Positions 1 through 5,877 of a stretch of DNA of 8,376 nucleotides are shown here, piece after piece. Position numbers and translations under genes: made by a program. How positions within the stretch are numbered: position 1 is the stretch's first letter; the number at the start of each line of letters is the position of its first letter. This DNA comes from Candidatus Neomicrothrix sp. UBA825 (lineage in GTDB: Bacteria > Actinomycetota > Acidimicrobiia > Acidimicrobiales > UBA8592): contig DBHP01000054.1 of assembly GCA_002295705.1 (NCBI GenBank), positions 1-8,376 on the forward strand, written 5' to 3'. The notes below the pieces were generated by a model. The model saw nothing but the letters and a program-made list of their open reading frames with translations, was not told the DNA's origin and did no database searches.

Positions 1-1031
1 AGAATCTGTAAAGCCCAAACACAAATGATAAAGATCCACACTCCAGTTCGGCTCATATCATTTTTCTCAAAGAATATAGCGAATACTGTTAGCCCAATAA
101 TCGTTTGCGTTAAATAATTGGTGAGAGCCATCTGTCCTACAGACCGGATTCTCAGTTTAAATCCATTATCAGGTCTCATGTTGAATAAAGTTATGATGGC
201 AACATAGCCTATAGCTATTGGTACAGTTGCAATCGTGTTTGGAACTTGCCCGATAATGGCTACATCGGAATCATAGTCACCTGCTACCTGAATGAGAATA
301 CCGAAGATTGCAAGAGGAAAACCAAATGCACAACACCTTCTAAGTATTCTTTGGTAATAAGATTTTTCTTTCGCTCCAGATATGAATCCTGACCGGTAGA
401 GAGCAACGCCGATAAGCATTGCCCCCAAAGCCCTGCAAAAGCCATCAAAAATAAACCAGAATGCGACTTCATCGCTCATCGGGCTTGACGCGTACCAGAA
501 GTCTCCCAGTGGTGCACTTCCATCGTTCACCAAGGATTGTGTGAGTATGCCGTTAAGCACTGTCAAGCTGAAGAGCAGAACGCCTATAGTGAAGAGAAAT
601 TTGGTTGACCTTTTGCGCAAAAGATAGATAACGGGAGCGCATATTCCATAGACCATGAGAACATCACCTTCCCACATGACCATATGCAAGAAACCAATTA
701 CTAGTAACAGGAAATTACGCCATAAAGTCAGCCTGAATGGTTTCCTCCCTTTCGCCTTTGCCCTATCAGCAAAGAGAACAATACCTGCGCCAAAGAGCAT
801 TGAGAAGATGGCCATTGTCTTTTGATCAATAAATATTTCTCCAAAAATTCCAAAGACCCAGTCAAGAACACTGTCTGTTCCTTGCGAGTCCAGGTTATTG
901 TATGCAGGTTTTGGGAGGCCAAACATCATTGCGTTCATTCCGAGTATTCCCAAGGTTGCAAAACCTCTAATATAGTCAAGATTCGTGATACGGTCCTGCT
1001 GTTGAGTTGCTGAAGTATTTGCTTTATTCAT
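1..1031 (-). CDS. DUF418 / YeiB-like multi-pass membrane protein (3' end cut by window)
   Basis: An uninterrupted minus-strand frame starts at ATG 1031 and runs off the left edge after 343 codons, so the C-terminus is missing. Family members are usually about 380-420 residues. The protein opens with RITNLDYIRGFATLGILGMN, the usual DUF418 start in which a short charged segment (LD-IRG) leads into the first membrane helix. A second typical motif follows near residues 65-80 (KTMAIFSMLFGAG). Several hydrophobic helices alternate with basic loops, and near residues 295-306 there is the family signature RSVGQMALTNYL. These are inner-membrane proteins of poorly known function, sometimes proposed to transport or acylate. 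The upstream region has only a weak ribosome site. The gene lies 176 bases downstream of the aldolase on the same strand and could be transcribed with it. The family call is firm; the function is unknown. Confidence 0.85.
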   Translation of the reverse strand, partial: MNKANTSATQQQDRITNLDYIRGFATLGILGMNAMMFGLPKPAYNNLDSQGTDSVLDWVFGIFGEIFIDQKTMAIFSMLFGAGIVLFADRAKAKGRKPFRLTLWRNFLLLVIGFLHMVMWEGDVLMVYGICAPVIYLLRKRSTKFLFTIGVLLFSLTVLNGILTQSLVNDGSAPLGDFWYASSPMSDEVAFWFIFDGFCRALGAMLIGVALYRSGFISGAKEKSYYQRILRRCCAFGFPLAIFGILIQVAGDYDSDVAIIGQVPNTIATVPIAIGYVAIITLFNMRPDNGFKLRIRSVGQMALTNYLTQTIIGLTVFAIFFEKNDMSRTGVWIFIICVWALQI

Positions 1032-1207
1032 CTTATTCTTCGCTTCTCATCTCGGCTAACTCTCTGCTTGAAGAGTAGAGTGCTTATGTGTTCAGATCAA
1101 GGACTGAAAATAAAGTTAAGCGAAAGAGGAAAGACTGGACTAGGCGTGATCGGTCTCAACGATGGAAAAACTATAACGTTTGGTATCAACTCTGGAGAAG
1201 GTAACGC

Positions 1208-1882
1208 TCAATTTTCTTTAAGTTTGACTTTTCGTTGCATCAACTCCCACGTTTGTTCCAAGTAATGTGCCTCAGCATCAATGAGGTTCTTGATTCGATC
1301 TCTCCATTCTTTTGGAAGTTCAGGAGCATTACTTGGTTCAAGAGTCACATCTAATTTTGCCATTTCTTCAAGCGTTTGATGAAGCGCTGTTGCTCGTCCT
1401 ATTGATGTTCCAACTGTTATGCAGCCATGCCATGGAATGATTATTGTGTTCGCTGTTCCAATTGCGTCCCCTATTGAGGCGAAAGAATCATCTGGGCTGA
1501 TTGCTTGGTCTTCATGAAAAAAACAGGCAAGATTGTGGCGAATTTTCATTAGTCTAGCTTGGCCTGCTAGTGCTGTACCCCAAAATCCATGAGTATGCAC
1601 AACTGCATTAATTTCTTGACGTCTTTGGTAGATTGCTGGATGGAATTCAAATCCTTTGCTGATCTCGCGCTTCCCATTGAGTACGTTTCCATCGTAGTCA
1701 ACTAGAAAAATATCACTCTCAGTGACTTCGTTTAATGTTCGATCAAATGCATTGATCCAGAAAGCCTCCTGGCCATCAACTCTTCGAGATACATGACCCC
1801 CTATTCCATCGCCAAGCCCTGCTGCTCCTAACGCCTGACAAGCGATAAGGACTTCATGTTTTTCAATTAAAGTTTTCCCCAT
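1208..1882 (-). CDS. Class II aldolase/adducin-family protein
   Basis: This 224-residue protein has the length and layout of the class II aldolase/adducin head domain. GGHVSRR (28-34) takes the place of the phosphate-binding GN-S loop. HTH at 96-98 and H152 in IPWHG supply the three zinc-binding histidines of the family. The FucA-type catalytic glutamate, four residues before a conserved His, is replaced by glycine (SKGFEFH, 75-81; G77). This resembles the adducin-like branch rather than sugar-phosphate aldolases. That branch includes decarboxylases acting on aromatic acids as well as uncharacterised enzymes, so retro-aldol cleavage of a sugar phosphate should not be assumed. The product is probably a cytoplasmic metal-dependent lyase or decarboxylase. 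The ATG at 1882 has no clear Shine-Dalgarno; a pyrimidine-rich TTCTTCTC precedes it. The gene is divergent from the PPOX-type flavoprotein across 111 bases. Confidence 0.85.
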   Translation of the reverse strand: MGKTLIEKHEVLIACQALGAAGLGDGIGGHVSRRVDGQEAFWINAFDRTLNEVTESDIFLVDYDGNVLNGKREISKGFEFHPAIYQRRQEINAVVHTHGFWGTALAGQARLMKIRHNLACFFHEDQAISPDDSFASIGDAIGTANTIIIPWHGCITVGTSIGRATALHQTLEEMAKLDVTLEPSNAPELPKEWRDRIKNLIDAEAHYLEQTWELMQRKVKLKEN

Positions 1883-1885
1883 GAG

Positions 1886-1897
1886 AAGAATTTAAAC
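1886..1897. repeat. 12-bp repeat AAGAATTTAAAC, copy 1
   Basis: An exact 12-base match to positions 3666-3677, with a palindromic TTTAAA core. It lies four bases upstream of the aldolase start codon (reading GTTTAAATTCTT on that strand). Both copies sit in divergent gaps, so a shared regulatory role is possible. The sequence is AT-rich, and chance cannot be excluded. Confidence 0.35.
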
Positions 1898-1979
1898 CAG
1901 TAAGTTAAATAGCGCATCCCGTTTAGTCTTTTTATTAGCTTGATTACGAAAGCAAATTCCTTGGAAGTAATCTCTAAGC

Positions 1980-1988
1980 AAGGAGAGG
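1980..1988 (+). promoter_or_regulatory. Ribosome binding site deciding the PPOX start
   Basis: AAGGAGAGG lies five bases before ATG 1994. This strong Shine-Dalgarno favours that ATG over the in-frame TTG at 1940, which would add 18 residues and has no ribosome site. Confidence 0.8.
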
Positions 1989-1993
1989 ATTTG

Positions 1994-2527
1994 ATGACAG
2001 ACAAAGAAGAAAGTTTTGAAGATCTTAAAAATTGTGCTTTAACGCCCGAGAGGGAACAGGAACTTCTAGACGCTCAACGTGAGTGCGTGTTTAGTTGGAC
2101 GAACAAGAAGGGAGAGGCTGTCGGAGTCATAGTCTCTTATTTCAATCACGGTGGCAAAATATGGATGACATGTGCTGAGTCAAGGGCTAGAGTCTCCGCC
2201 ATAAAGAGGTTCCCTCGCGCATCTGTTTGTATTACGAGTTCCGGCACAAGACTAGGTACTGGGAAAACGATCACTTACAAGGGTGACTGCATTGTGCACA
2301 AAGACAGAGAGACGCTTGACTGGTTTTATCCTGCTTTTGCGAGTGACCGACGGTCAACGCAAGAAGGAGTTGATGCTTACATTCAACATCTTGACTCCCC
2401 TGACAGAGTTGTCATTGAGTTCATACCTGACTGGAGATTAAGTTTTGACAGTGAAGCCCTGTGGGAGCGTGCCCCATTAGCAGCATCGGATAAGGATGAT
2501 CCGAGAAACAGCGGCGTTATTGACTAG
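1994..2527 (+). CDS. PPOX-family split-barrel flavoprotein
   Basis: A 177-residue protein of the pyridoxamine-5'-phosphate-oxidase-like split-barrel superfamily, which binds FMN or F420. The visible pattern is typical. A first strand ends WTNKKGEAVGVIVSYF (35-50), followed by a turn and strand GGKIWMTC (53-60). Next comes SRARVSAIKRFPRASVCI (63-80), where Arg/Lys residues normally contact the cofactor phosphate before the 'xxPRxS' strand. GKTITYKGDCIV (90-101) forms the following barrel strand. Members reduce or oxidise small molecules, degrade haem, or are uncharacterised; the sequence alone does not separate FMN from F420 use. The start was chosen from the strong ribosome site at 1980-1988. 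The stop codon overlaps the stop of the convergent DapB-like gene. A role beside the neighbouring dehydrogenase and oxygenases in redox catabolism is inference. Confidence 0.8.
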   Translation: MTDKEESFEDLKNCALTPEREQELLDAQRECVFSWTNKKGEAVGVIVSYFNHGGKIWMTCAESRARVSAIKRFPRASVCITSSGTRLGTGKTITYKGDCIVHKDRETLDWFYPAFASDRRSTQEGVDAYIQHLDSPDRVVIEFIPDWRLSFDSEALWERAPLAASDKDDPRNSGVID

Positions 2528-3597
2528 CTAAATATTGTGTGGCGACCTTGGGCTGAAGTCACCATCGGAAGGTCGAGGAATGTTTTTATTCCGGGTGGTG
2601 TGGCTTCACATACTACTGATACTGAATTTGCGCAATGAAAGCCAGTTAAGCTGATACCCATCGCTGTGCGTTCTGGTTGCGTGGGGGCGTCAAGCTTCAC
2701 GTCAACGACTAGGTTGACATCGCCTTCCAGACGTATTCTCCAACCCGAATCTTGAGGAATATCCATTTTCTTATCTAATCGATTCTGACTGAGATCATCC
2801 ATAAACCAGATTTGCTCTTGGATAATTTCAGTCCCTTCCTTTGTAAGCCCTACATGTCGATAATTATTTAGACCTATGGTTCCTTTCCTAATCATTCCGG
2901 AAGCCGTTTCAATGTCTTCGCTGGCAAGAATATAATTATGCTCTGCAGAGTATTTGATTATTTCACTTTTTAGACCTTCAGCAATCATATCTATGGGCTC
3001 ATTCCAAAAGTTTGTGAGCAGATCTTTGACTGGATTGTTGTCTGCTTCCTCAGGTGTTCGGCCGAGATTCATTAAATCTCGTATCACTCCTTCCGAACCA
3101 TAATCTCTACAATCGCCGTATTCTGTCATCGTGATCCTATCTATTCTGTTGCATAAACCACTTAGTGTCAGAGGTAGCTTTTCAGCGATTCCTCCAGGGT
3201 TGATTCCCGAAGCATGAAAATTTACACCTCCTTCCTGGCATGCCTTTTGGATCAATAATGCAGATTCACTATCTTGCACAAAAGGGAACCAATACGGGCA
3301 TGGGGTTATTACATGTTTACCCGACATTAAGATGGCACAGATCTCTTCCACATCCCATGGCATCGGCGAGTAGATCACACAATCGGCATCAGTGCTTAAT
3401 ATTTTGGTTGGGTCAACAGTGCAGGTGATTTCAGTTGAGTCAAGACCAACAATTTGGCCAGCATCTTTACCGTCCTTCTCAGACGAATACACTTTGACCG
3501 CAACTAGTTCAAGGTTGGGATTCCTTATGACAGCTCGAAGTGAGGCTTGTCCAGTTATTCCTGTCGCCCATTGAATCACTTTATACCTGTTGTTCAT
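2524..3597 (-). CDS. DapB-like NAD(P)-dependent dehydrogenase
   Basis: This 357-residue protein starts YKVIQWATGITGQASLRAV (5-23), a Rossmann nucleotide-binding loop of the dihydrodipicolinate-reductase N-terminal type (Q-W-A-T-G-x-x-G). It continues with LELVAV and SSEKDGKDAG, and then ADCVIYSP at the end of the third Rossmann unit. Near residues 130-140 comes ASGINPGGIAEKLPL, a hallmark of the large DapB-like family that includes 2,4-diaminopentanoate dehydrogenase. At 357 residues it is much longer than true DapB (about 270), and I do not see DapB's catalytic HHxxK-type motif, so lysine biosynthesis is unlikely. Substrates of this family are mostly unknown; an amino- or keto-acid-like compound is plausible. 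A good ribosome site (GAGGGGAGAGAA) directly precedes ATG 3597. The gene diverges from the VOC-led operon across 96 bases and could share its regulation. Confidence 0.8.
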   Translation of the reverse strand: MNNRYKVIQWATGITGQASLRAVIRNPNLELVAVKVYSSEKDGKDAGQIVGLDSTEITCTVDPTKILSTDADCVIYSPMPWDVEEICAILMSGKHVITPCPYWFPFVQDSESALLIQKACQEGGVNFHASGINPGGIAEKLPLTLSGLCNRIDRITMTEYGDCRDYGSEGVIRDLMNLGRTPEEADNNPVKDLLTNFWNEPIDMIAEGLKSEIIKYSAEHNYILASEDIETASGMIRKGTIGLNNYRHVGLTKEGTEIIQEQIWFMDDLSQNRLDKKMDIPQDSGWRIRLEGDVNLVVDVKLDAPTQPERTAMGISLTGFHCANSVSVVCEATPPGIKTFLDLPMVTSAQGRHTIFS

Positions 3598-3631
3598 TTC
3601 TCTCCCCTCAGAGCAGATACGTATTAGTTGT

Positions 3632-3667
3632 TTGTGAAAAACTAGTGCATTTGTGTTTGTTGTGAAA
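3632..3667 (+). repeat. Direct repeat TTGTGAAA x2 in the operon promoter region
   Basis: TTGTGAAA occurs at 3632-3639 and at 3660-3667, 28 bases start to start. Each copy sits in a similar GTTTGT-rich context (TTGTTTGTGAAA and GTTTGTTGTGAAA). The placement, between two divergent starts, would suit a regulator binding site. The elements are short and could be coincidental. Confidence 0.3.
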
Positions 3668-3677
3668 GAATTTAAAC
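3666..3677. repeat. 12-bp repeat AAGAATTTAAAC, copy 2
   Basis: An exact match to 1886-1897, in the second divergent gap, 16 bases upstream of the VOC start codon. It overlaps the second TTGTGAAA element. Confidence 0.35.
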
Positions 3678-3693
3678 AAAACTGGGAGGGAAG

Positions 3694-4113
3694 ATGACAC
3701 AGATTTTAGGACAGTACTGCATCAACGTCAGAGATATCGATAAGGCACTTGAGTTCTGGGAGGGAGTTTGCGAGTTGCCTCTTCAACACAGAACTGAAAT
3801 ACCGGGCGTTCTTGAAGCGGTTTTGCAAGCAGAGCAGGGCGGGTCTCGTATCCAATTGGCACAACATCTAGAGAACGATGCTCCCATTGACATGGGAACT
3901 GCGATGTGGAAAATATATGTCAACACATCGGACTGTCAAAGGGTGTACGATCGCGCTATAGATGCTGGATGTGAGTCTGTAATGGAACCTGAGAAGCTTG
4001 AGAGGTGGCCTGTCACTGTCGCCTTCGTGAAGGATTTTGATGGGTATTTAATAGAATTTGTTGAACATCATGAGGGAACAAGGCCGGGAGTGCCTGATCC
4101 AAAGAAAGCGTGA
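3694..4113 (+). CDS. VOC-superfamily (glyoxalase/dioxygenase-fold) protein
   Basis: This 139-residue protein has two beta-alpha-beta-beta-beta units of the vicinal oxygen chelate fold. The first unit begins LGQYCINVRDIDKALEFW (5-22), which matches the family's 'xHxxxxVxDxxxAxxFY' pattern with Gln7 in the usual metal-ligand His position. The second begins MWKIYVNTSDCQRVYDRAIDAG and ends DFDGYLIEFVEH, with Glu121 in the usual ligand position. The other two expected ligand positions appear to be non-canonical: Gln near 54-57 and Met71. The metal site may therefore be altered, or the protein may act as a binding or isomerase partner rather than a classic lyase or dioxygenase. A ribosome site (GGGAGGGAAG) sits directly before the ATG. 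It is the first gene of the plus-strand run, 24 bases before the HD oxygenase. The substrate is unknown. Confidence 0.8.
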   Translation: MTQILGQYCINVRDIDKALEFWEGVCELPLQHRTEIPGVLEAVLQAEQGGSRIQLAQHLENDAPIDMGTAMWKIYVNTSDCQRVYDRAIDAGCESVMEPEKLERWPVTVAFVKDFDGYLIEFVEHHEGTRPGVPDPKKA

Positions 4114-4137
4114 TTTAATCAAGGGGAAGGTTATTAG

Positions 4138-4704
4138 ATGGAAACTAAGGAAGACACAGTAAAGCGGGCAAACTTTAAATCTTTTGCAGAGTCAACGCGC
4201 GAAGATTGGCAGTTGATTGTCTCGCAGAGAGAGCCACTGATTAGTGCGTTACCCGGCCGAGTAACACAACAGCTTGAACTGCTTAGAGATGATTTTGGGG
4301 GCTTTCCCGTTGATCGCCTTGAGCACAGTTTACAAACAGCGACTAGAGCTGAAAGAGATGGACGCAATGATGAGTACGTTATGTGTGCCCTCATCCATGA
4401 TATTGGTGACGTACTTACACCCCATAACCATCCAGATCTAGCTGCTGCGGTTCTTAAACCTTTTGTTTCGGAAGAAAATCACTGGATGGTAGCCAATCAT
4501 GACGTTTTCCAGGGCTATTACTTTTGGCATCATCTTGGGGGAAACCGTAATGCGAGAGATGCGTTTGAAGGACATGAGTTCTATGATCATTGTGAAGAAT
4601 TCTGCAGACTTTACGATGCACCAGCTTTCGATTCATCATATGATTCGAATCCACTTGAACATTACATTCCGCTAATCAACGAATTTTTCACAAAAAATCC
4701 GTAA
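4138..4704 (+). CDS. HD-domain protein, PhnZ/MIOX-like putative mixed-valent diiron oxygenase
   Basis: This 188-residue protein carries an HD domain. H63 (LEHSLQTATRAERDG), H87-D88 (CALIHDIGDV), H98 (NHPDLAAAVL), H121 (NHDVFQGYYF) and D160 (FCRLYDAPAFD) fall at the places of the six metal ligands of PhnZ and myo-inositol oxygenase. The spacing 63 to 87 equals that of PhnZ's H34 to H58, and 98 to 121 is close to its H80 to H104. Six ligands separate this oxygenase group from ordinary one-metal HD phosphohydrolases, so O2-dependent oxidation or C-X cleavage of a small hydroxylated substrate is the best guess. A segment HDVFQGYYFWHHLGGNRNA (121-139) is conspicuous and probably subfamily-specific. 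F53 and F56 seem to replace the substrate-gating Tyr and Glu recalled for PhnZ. An AAGGGGAAGG ribosome site precedes ATG 4138. A phosphohydrolase role remains possible. Confidence 0.75.
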   Translation: METKEDTVKRANFKSFAESTREDWQLIVSQREPLISALPGRVTQQLELLRDDFGGFPVDRLEHSLQTATRAERDGRNDEYVMCALIHDIGDVLTPHNHPDLAAAVLKPFVSEENHWMVANHDVFQGYYFWHHLGGNRNARDAFEGHEFYDHCEEFCRLYDAPAFDSSYDSNPLEHYIPLINEFFTKNP

Positions 4705-4710
4705 CTTTAT

Positions 4711-5877
4711 ATGAAAATACCTGAAGCGAAATGGGTGGAAATCCATGTTGCTTTTCTTTTCGCCATTCTGTTGGGCCTATCATCATCGTGTTCCGCTAAC
4801 ACTTCGGATGCAATGTCAAAGGCAAGACCGAACAACCCATCTACTCCGATTGAGGTGTCCGACGACTTCAAAAAGAAAGAGAGTTCCGTGTTGGAAGAGA
4901 ATCATGGTAAAGATGATGATATGAATCATACAAATATGGAGTCGATTCGGGCGCTGAACGAACGAAGCAACCTTTCGCTTCAACTAGAGGGGACAGGTAT
5001 CAGGGAGGTAGTCATTTACATTGGCGACTTTTCTTTTGATGCGCTGATTGCCGGACCGTCCTCAGGAGAACCAATCATGCTTTTGCATGGGTTCCCCAAT
5101 ACTAATTACCAATGGCGAGAGCAGATCGTTGCGTTAGCAGAAGCCGGTTTCTCTGTGATTGCCCCTAATCAACGCGGATACTCAAGTGGTGCTCGACCTA
5201 CAGGAATTGAATCTTACACATCAGAAAAATTGGTAGAAGATGTCCGACAAATTGCTGATGCATTACATTGGGAAAGTTTTCACCTTGCAGGACATGATTG
5301 GGGCGCATTCATTGCTTGGGAGTTCGCTGGGAAATACCCAGATCGGCTTCGCTCACTTATCCCCATTTCTGTTCCTCATCCAGAGGCATTTGCAATAGCG
5401 CTAGCTGATCCGAACGGCATACAAGCACAAATGAGTTCATACGTTGAGTTTTTCCAGCAGGCCGAATCAACAAGTACTTTTCTGGATGACAGTGCATCGC
5501 TACTGAAGAGTATCTACGAATCTGCTGGTCTCTCAACAAAGGAAATGGAACCCTATCTTCAGGTCATTGGTAAAACAGAGGCACTAGATGCAGCTTTGAA
5601 TTGGTACCGTGCCAACAGCTTCTCCCCTTCCCTTGACCAAGCTACGAACAGGAGATCCAACACTCCTGATATTGAAACTCCAACAATGTATATCTGGAGT
5701 ACAGAGGATACGGCCCTTGGCCGGCAGGGTGCAGAACTTACCTCTAGTTTTGTTTCAGGGGAATACCGGTACGAGGTTTTTGAAGGTGTCAACCATTGGA
5801 TTACAGAAATTGCTGCCGAACAACTCAATACTGTGATGCTTGATTTCTTGATTGAGAAGGTTAAAAGTGTTGACTAA
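4711..5877 (+). CDS. Exported epoxide-hydrolase-type alpha/beta hydrolase
   Basis: The 388-residue protein has an N-terminal export signal: a hydrophobic stretch at about 11-25 (HVAFLFAILLGLSSSC) and Cys27, which could be a degenerate lipoprotein cleavage site (S-S-S-C). A polar linker to about residue 95 follows, then the hydrolase. HGFP (126-129) is the oxyanion motif. GHDWGA (194-199) carries Asp196 as nucleophile, as in epoxide hydrolases and haloalkane dehalogenases. Asp333 (STEDTA) and His362 (NHW) complete the triad, and Tyr299 (NWYRA) in the cap is a candidate ring-opening Tyr. The HGFP motif and cap tyrosine favour an epoxide hydrolase. Family members normally begin about 30 residues before HGFP; the extra ~90 residues here imply periplasmic or membrane-anchored action. 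The start lies only 6 bases after the HD gene and lacks a clear ribosome site, so translational coupling is likely. Internal ATGs (4813, 4921, 4936) would remove the signal. Confidence 0.82.
   Translation: MKIPEAKWVEIHVAFLFAILLGLSSSCSANTSDAMSKARPNNPSTPIEVSDDFKKKESSVLEENHGKDDDMNHTNMESIRALNERSNLSLQLEGTGIREVVIYIGDFSFDALIAGPSSGEPIMLLHGFPNTNYQWREQIVALAEAGFSVIAPNQRGYSSGARPTGIESYTSEKLVEDVRQIADALHWESFHLAGHDWGAFIAWEFAGKYPDRLRSLIPISVPHPEAFAIALADPNGIQAQMSSYVEFFQQAESTSTFLDDSASLLKSIYESAGLSTKEMEPYLQVIGKTEALDAALNWYRANSFSPSLDQATNRRSNTPDIETPTMYIWSTEDTALGRQGAELTSSFVSGEYRYEVFEGVNHWITEIAAEQLNTVMLDFLIEKVKSVD
5854..5860 (+). promoter_or_regulatory. Ribosome binding site deciding the desaturase-Rieske start
   Basis: GAGAAGG lies inside the end of the hydrolase gene, 6 bases before GTG 5867 and 9 before TTG 5870. 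It favours one of these over the TTG at 5852, which the site itself would overlap. The result is a gene overlapping the hydrolase stop by 11 bases. Confidence 0.65.

Larger units (their letters stand above)
1883..1993. promoter_or_regulatory. Divergent intergenic region, aldolase versus PPOX flavoprotein
   Basis: This 111-base stretch lies between two divergently transcribed starts and must hold the promoter for the plus-strand flavoprotein gene, and probably one for the aldolase. It is AT-rich. I could not assign convincing -35/-10 boxes. It contains the 12-mer AAGAATTTAAAC (1886-1897), found again in the next divergent region. A TTG-initiated in-frame extension (1940-1993) crosses it but has no ribosome site. 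Confidence 0.45.
3598..3693. promoter_or_regulatory. Divergent regulatory region driving the oxygenase operon
   Basis: This is the 96-base gap between the DapB-like gene and the VOC-led operon, with a ribosome site at each end (GAGGGGAG for the minus gene, GGGAGGGAAG at 3684-3693 for the plus gene). It contains two direct copies of TTGTGAAA (3632-3639 and 3660-3667, 28 bases apart) and the 12-mer AAGAATTTAAAC (3666-3677). I could not place -35/-10 boxes with confidence. The repeats are candidate operator elements only. Confidence 0.45.

Noticed and set aside
1032..1207. Possible terminator or promoter in the 176-base gap
   Set aside because: Only weak inverted matches and a poor TTGATC/TACTCT pair on the minus strand; neither is good enough to call.
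1068..1265. Plus-strand 65-codon frame between the DUF418 and aldolase genes
   Set aside because: It starts with TTG, has no ribosome site, and overlaps the 3' end of the aldolase gene on the opposite strand. No family is recognisable.
1940..1993. N-terminal extension of the flavoprotein from TTG 1940
   Set aside because: There is no ribosome site before it, whereas AAGGAGAGG sits five bases before ATG 1994 and the extension shows no family similarity.
4134..4394. 86-codon minus-strand frame over the HD-oxygenase gene
   Set aside because: The sense strand encodes a clearly conserved HD-domain protein; this frame is a Ser/Cys-rich antisense shadow.
4138..4704. Phosphonate (PhnYZ or TmpAB) degradation system
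   Set aside because: The HD protein resembles PhnZ, but there is no 2-oxoglutarate-dependent partner or phosphonate transporter in the window, and the recalled gating residues differ.
5852..5866. TTG start at 5852 for the desaturase-Rieske gene
   Set aside because: The GAGAAGG ribosome site lies just inside this start and serves GTG 5867 or TTG 5870 instead.
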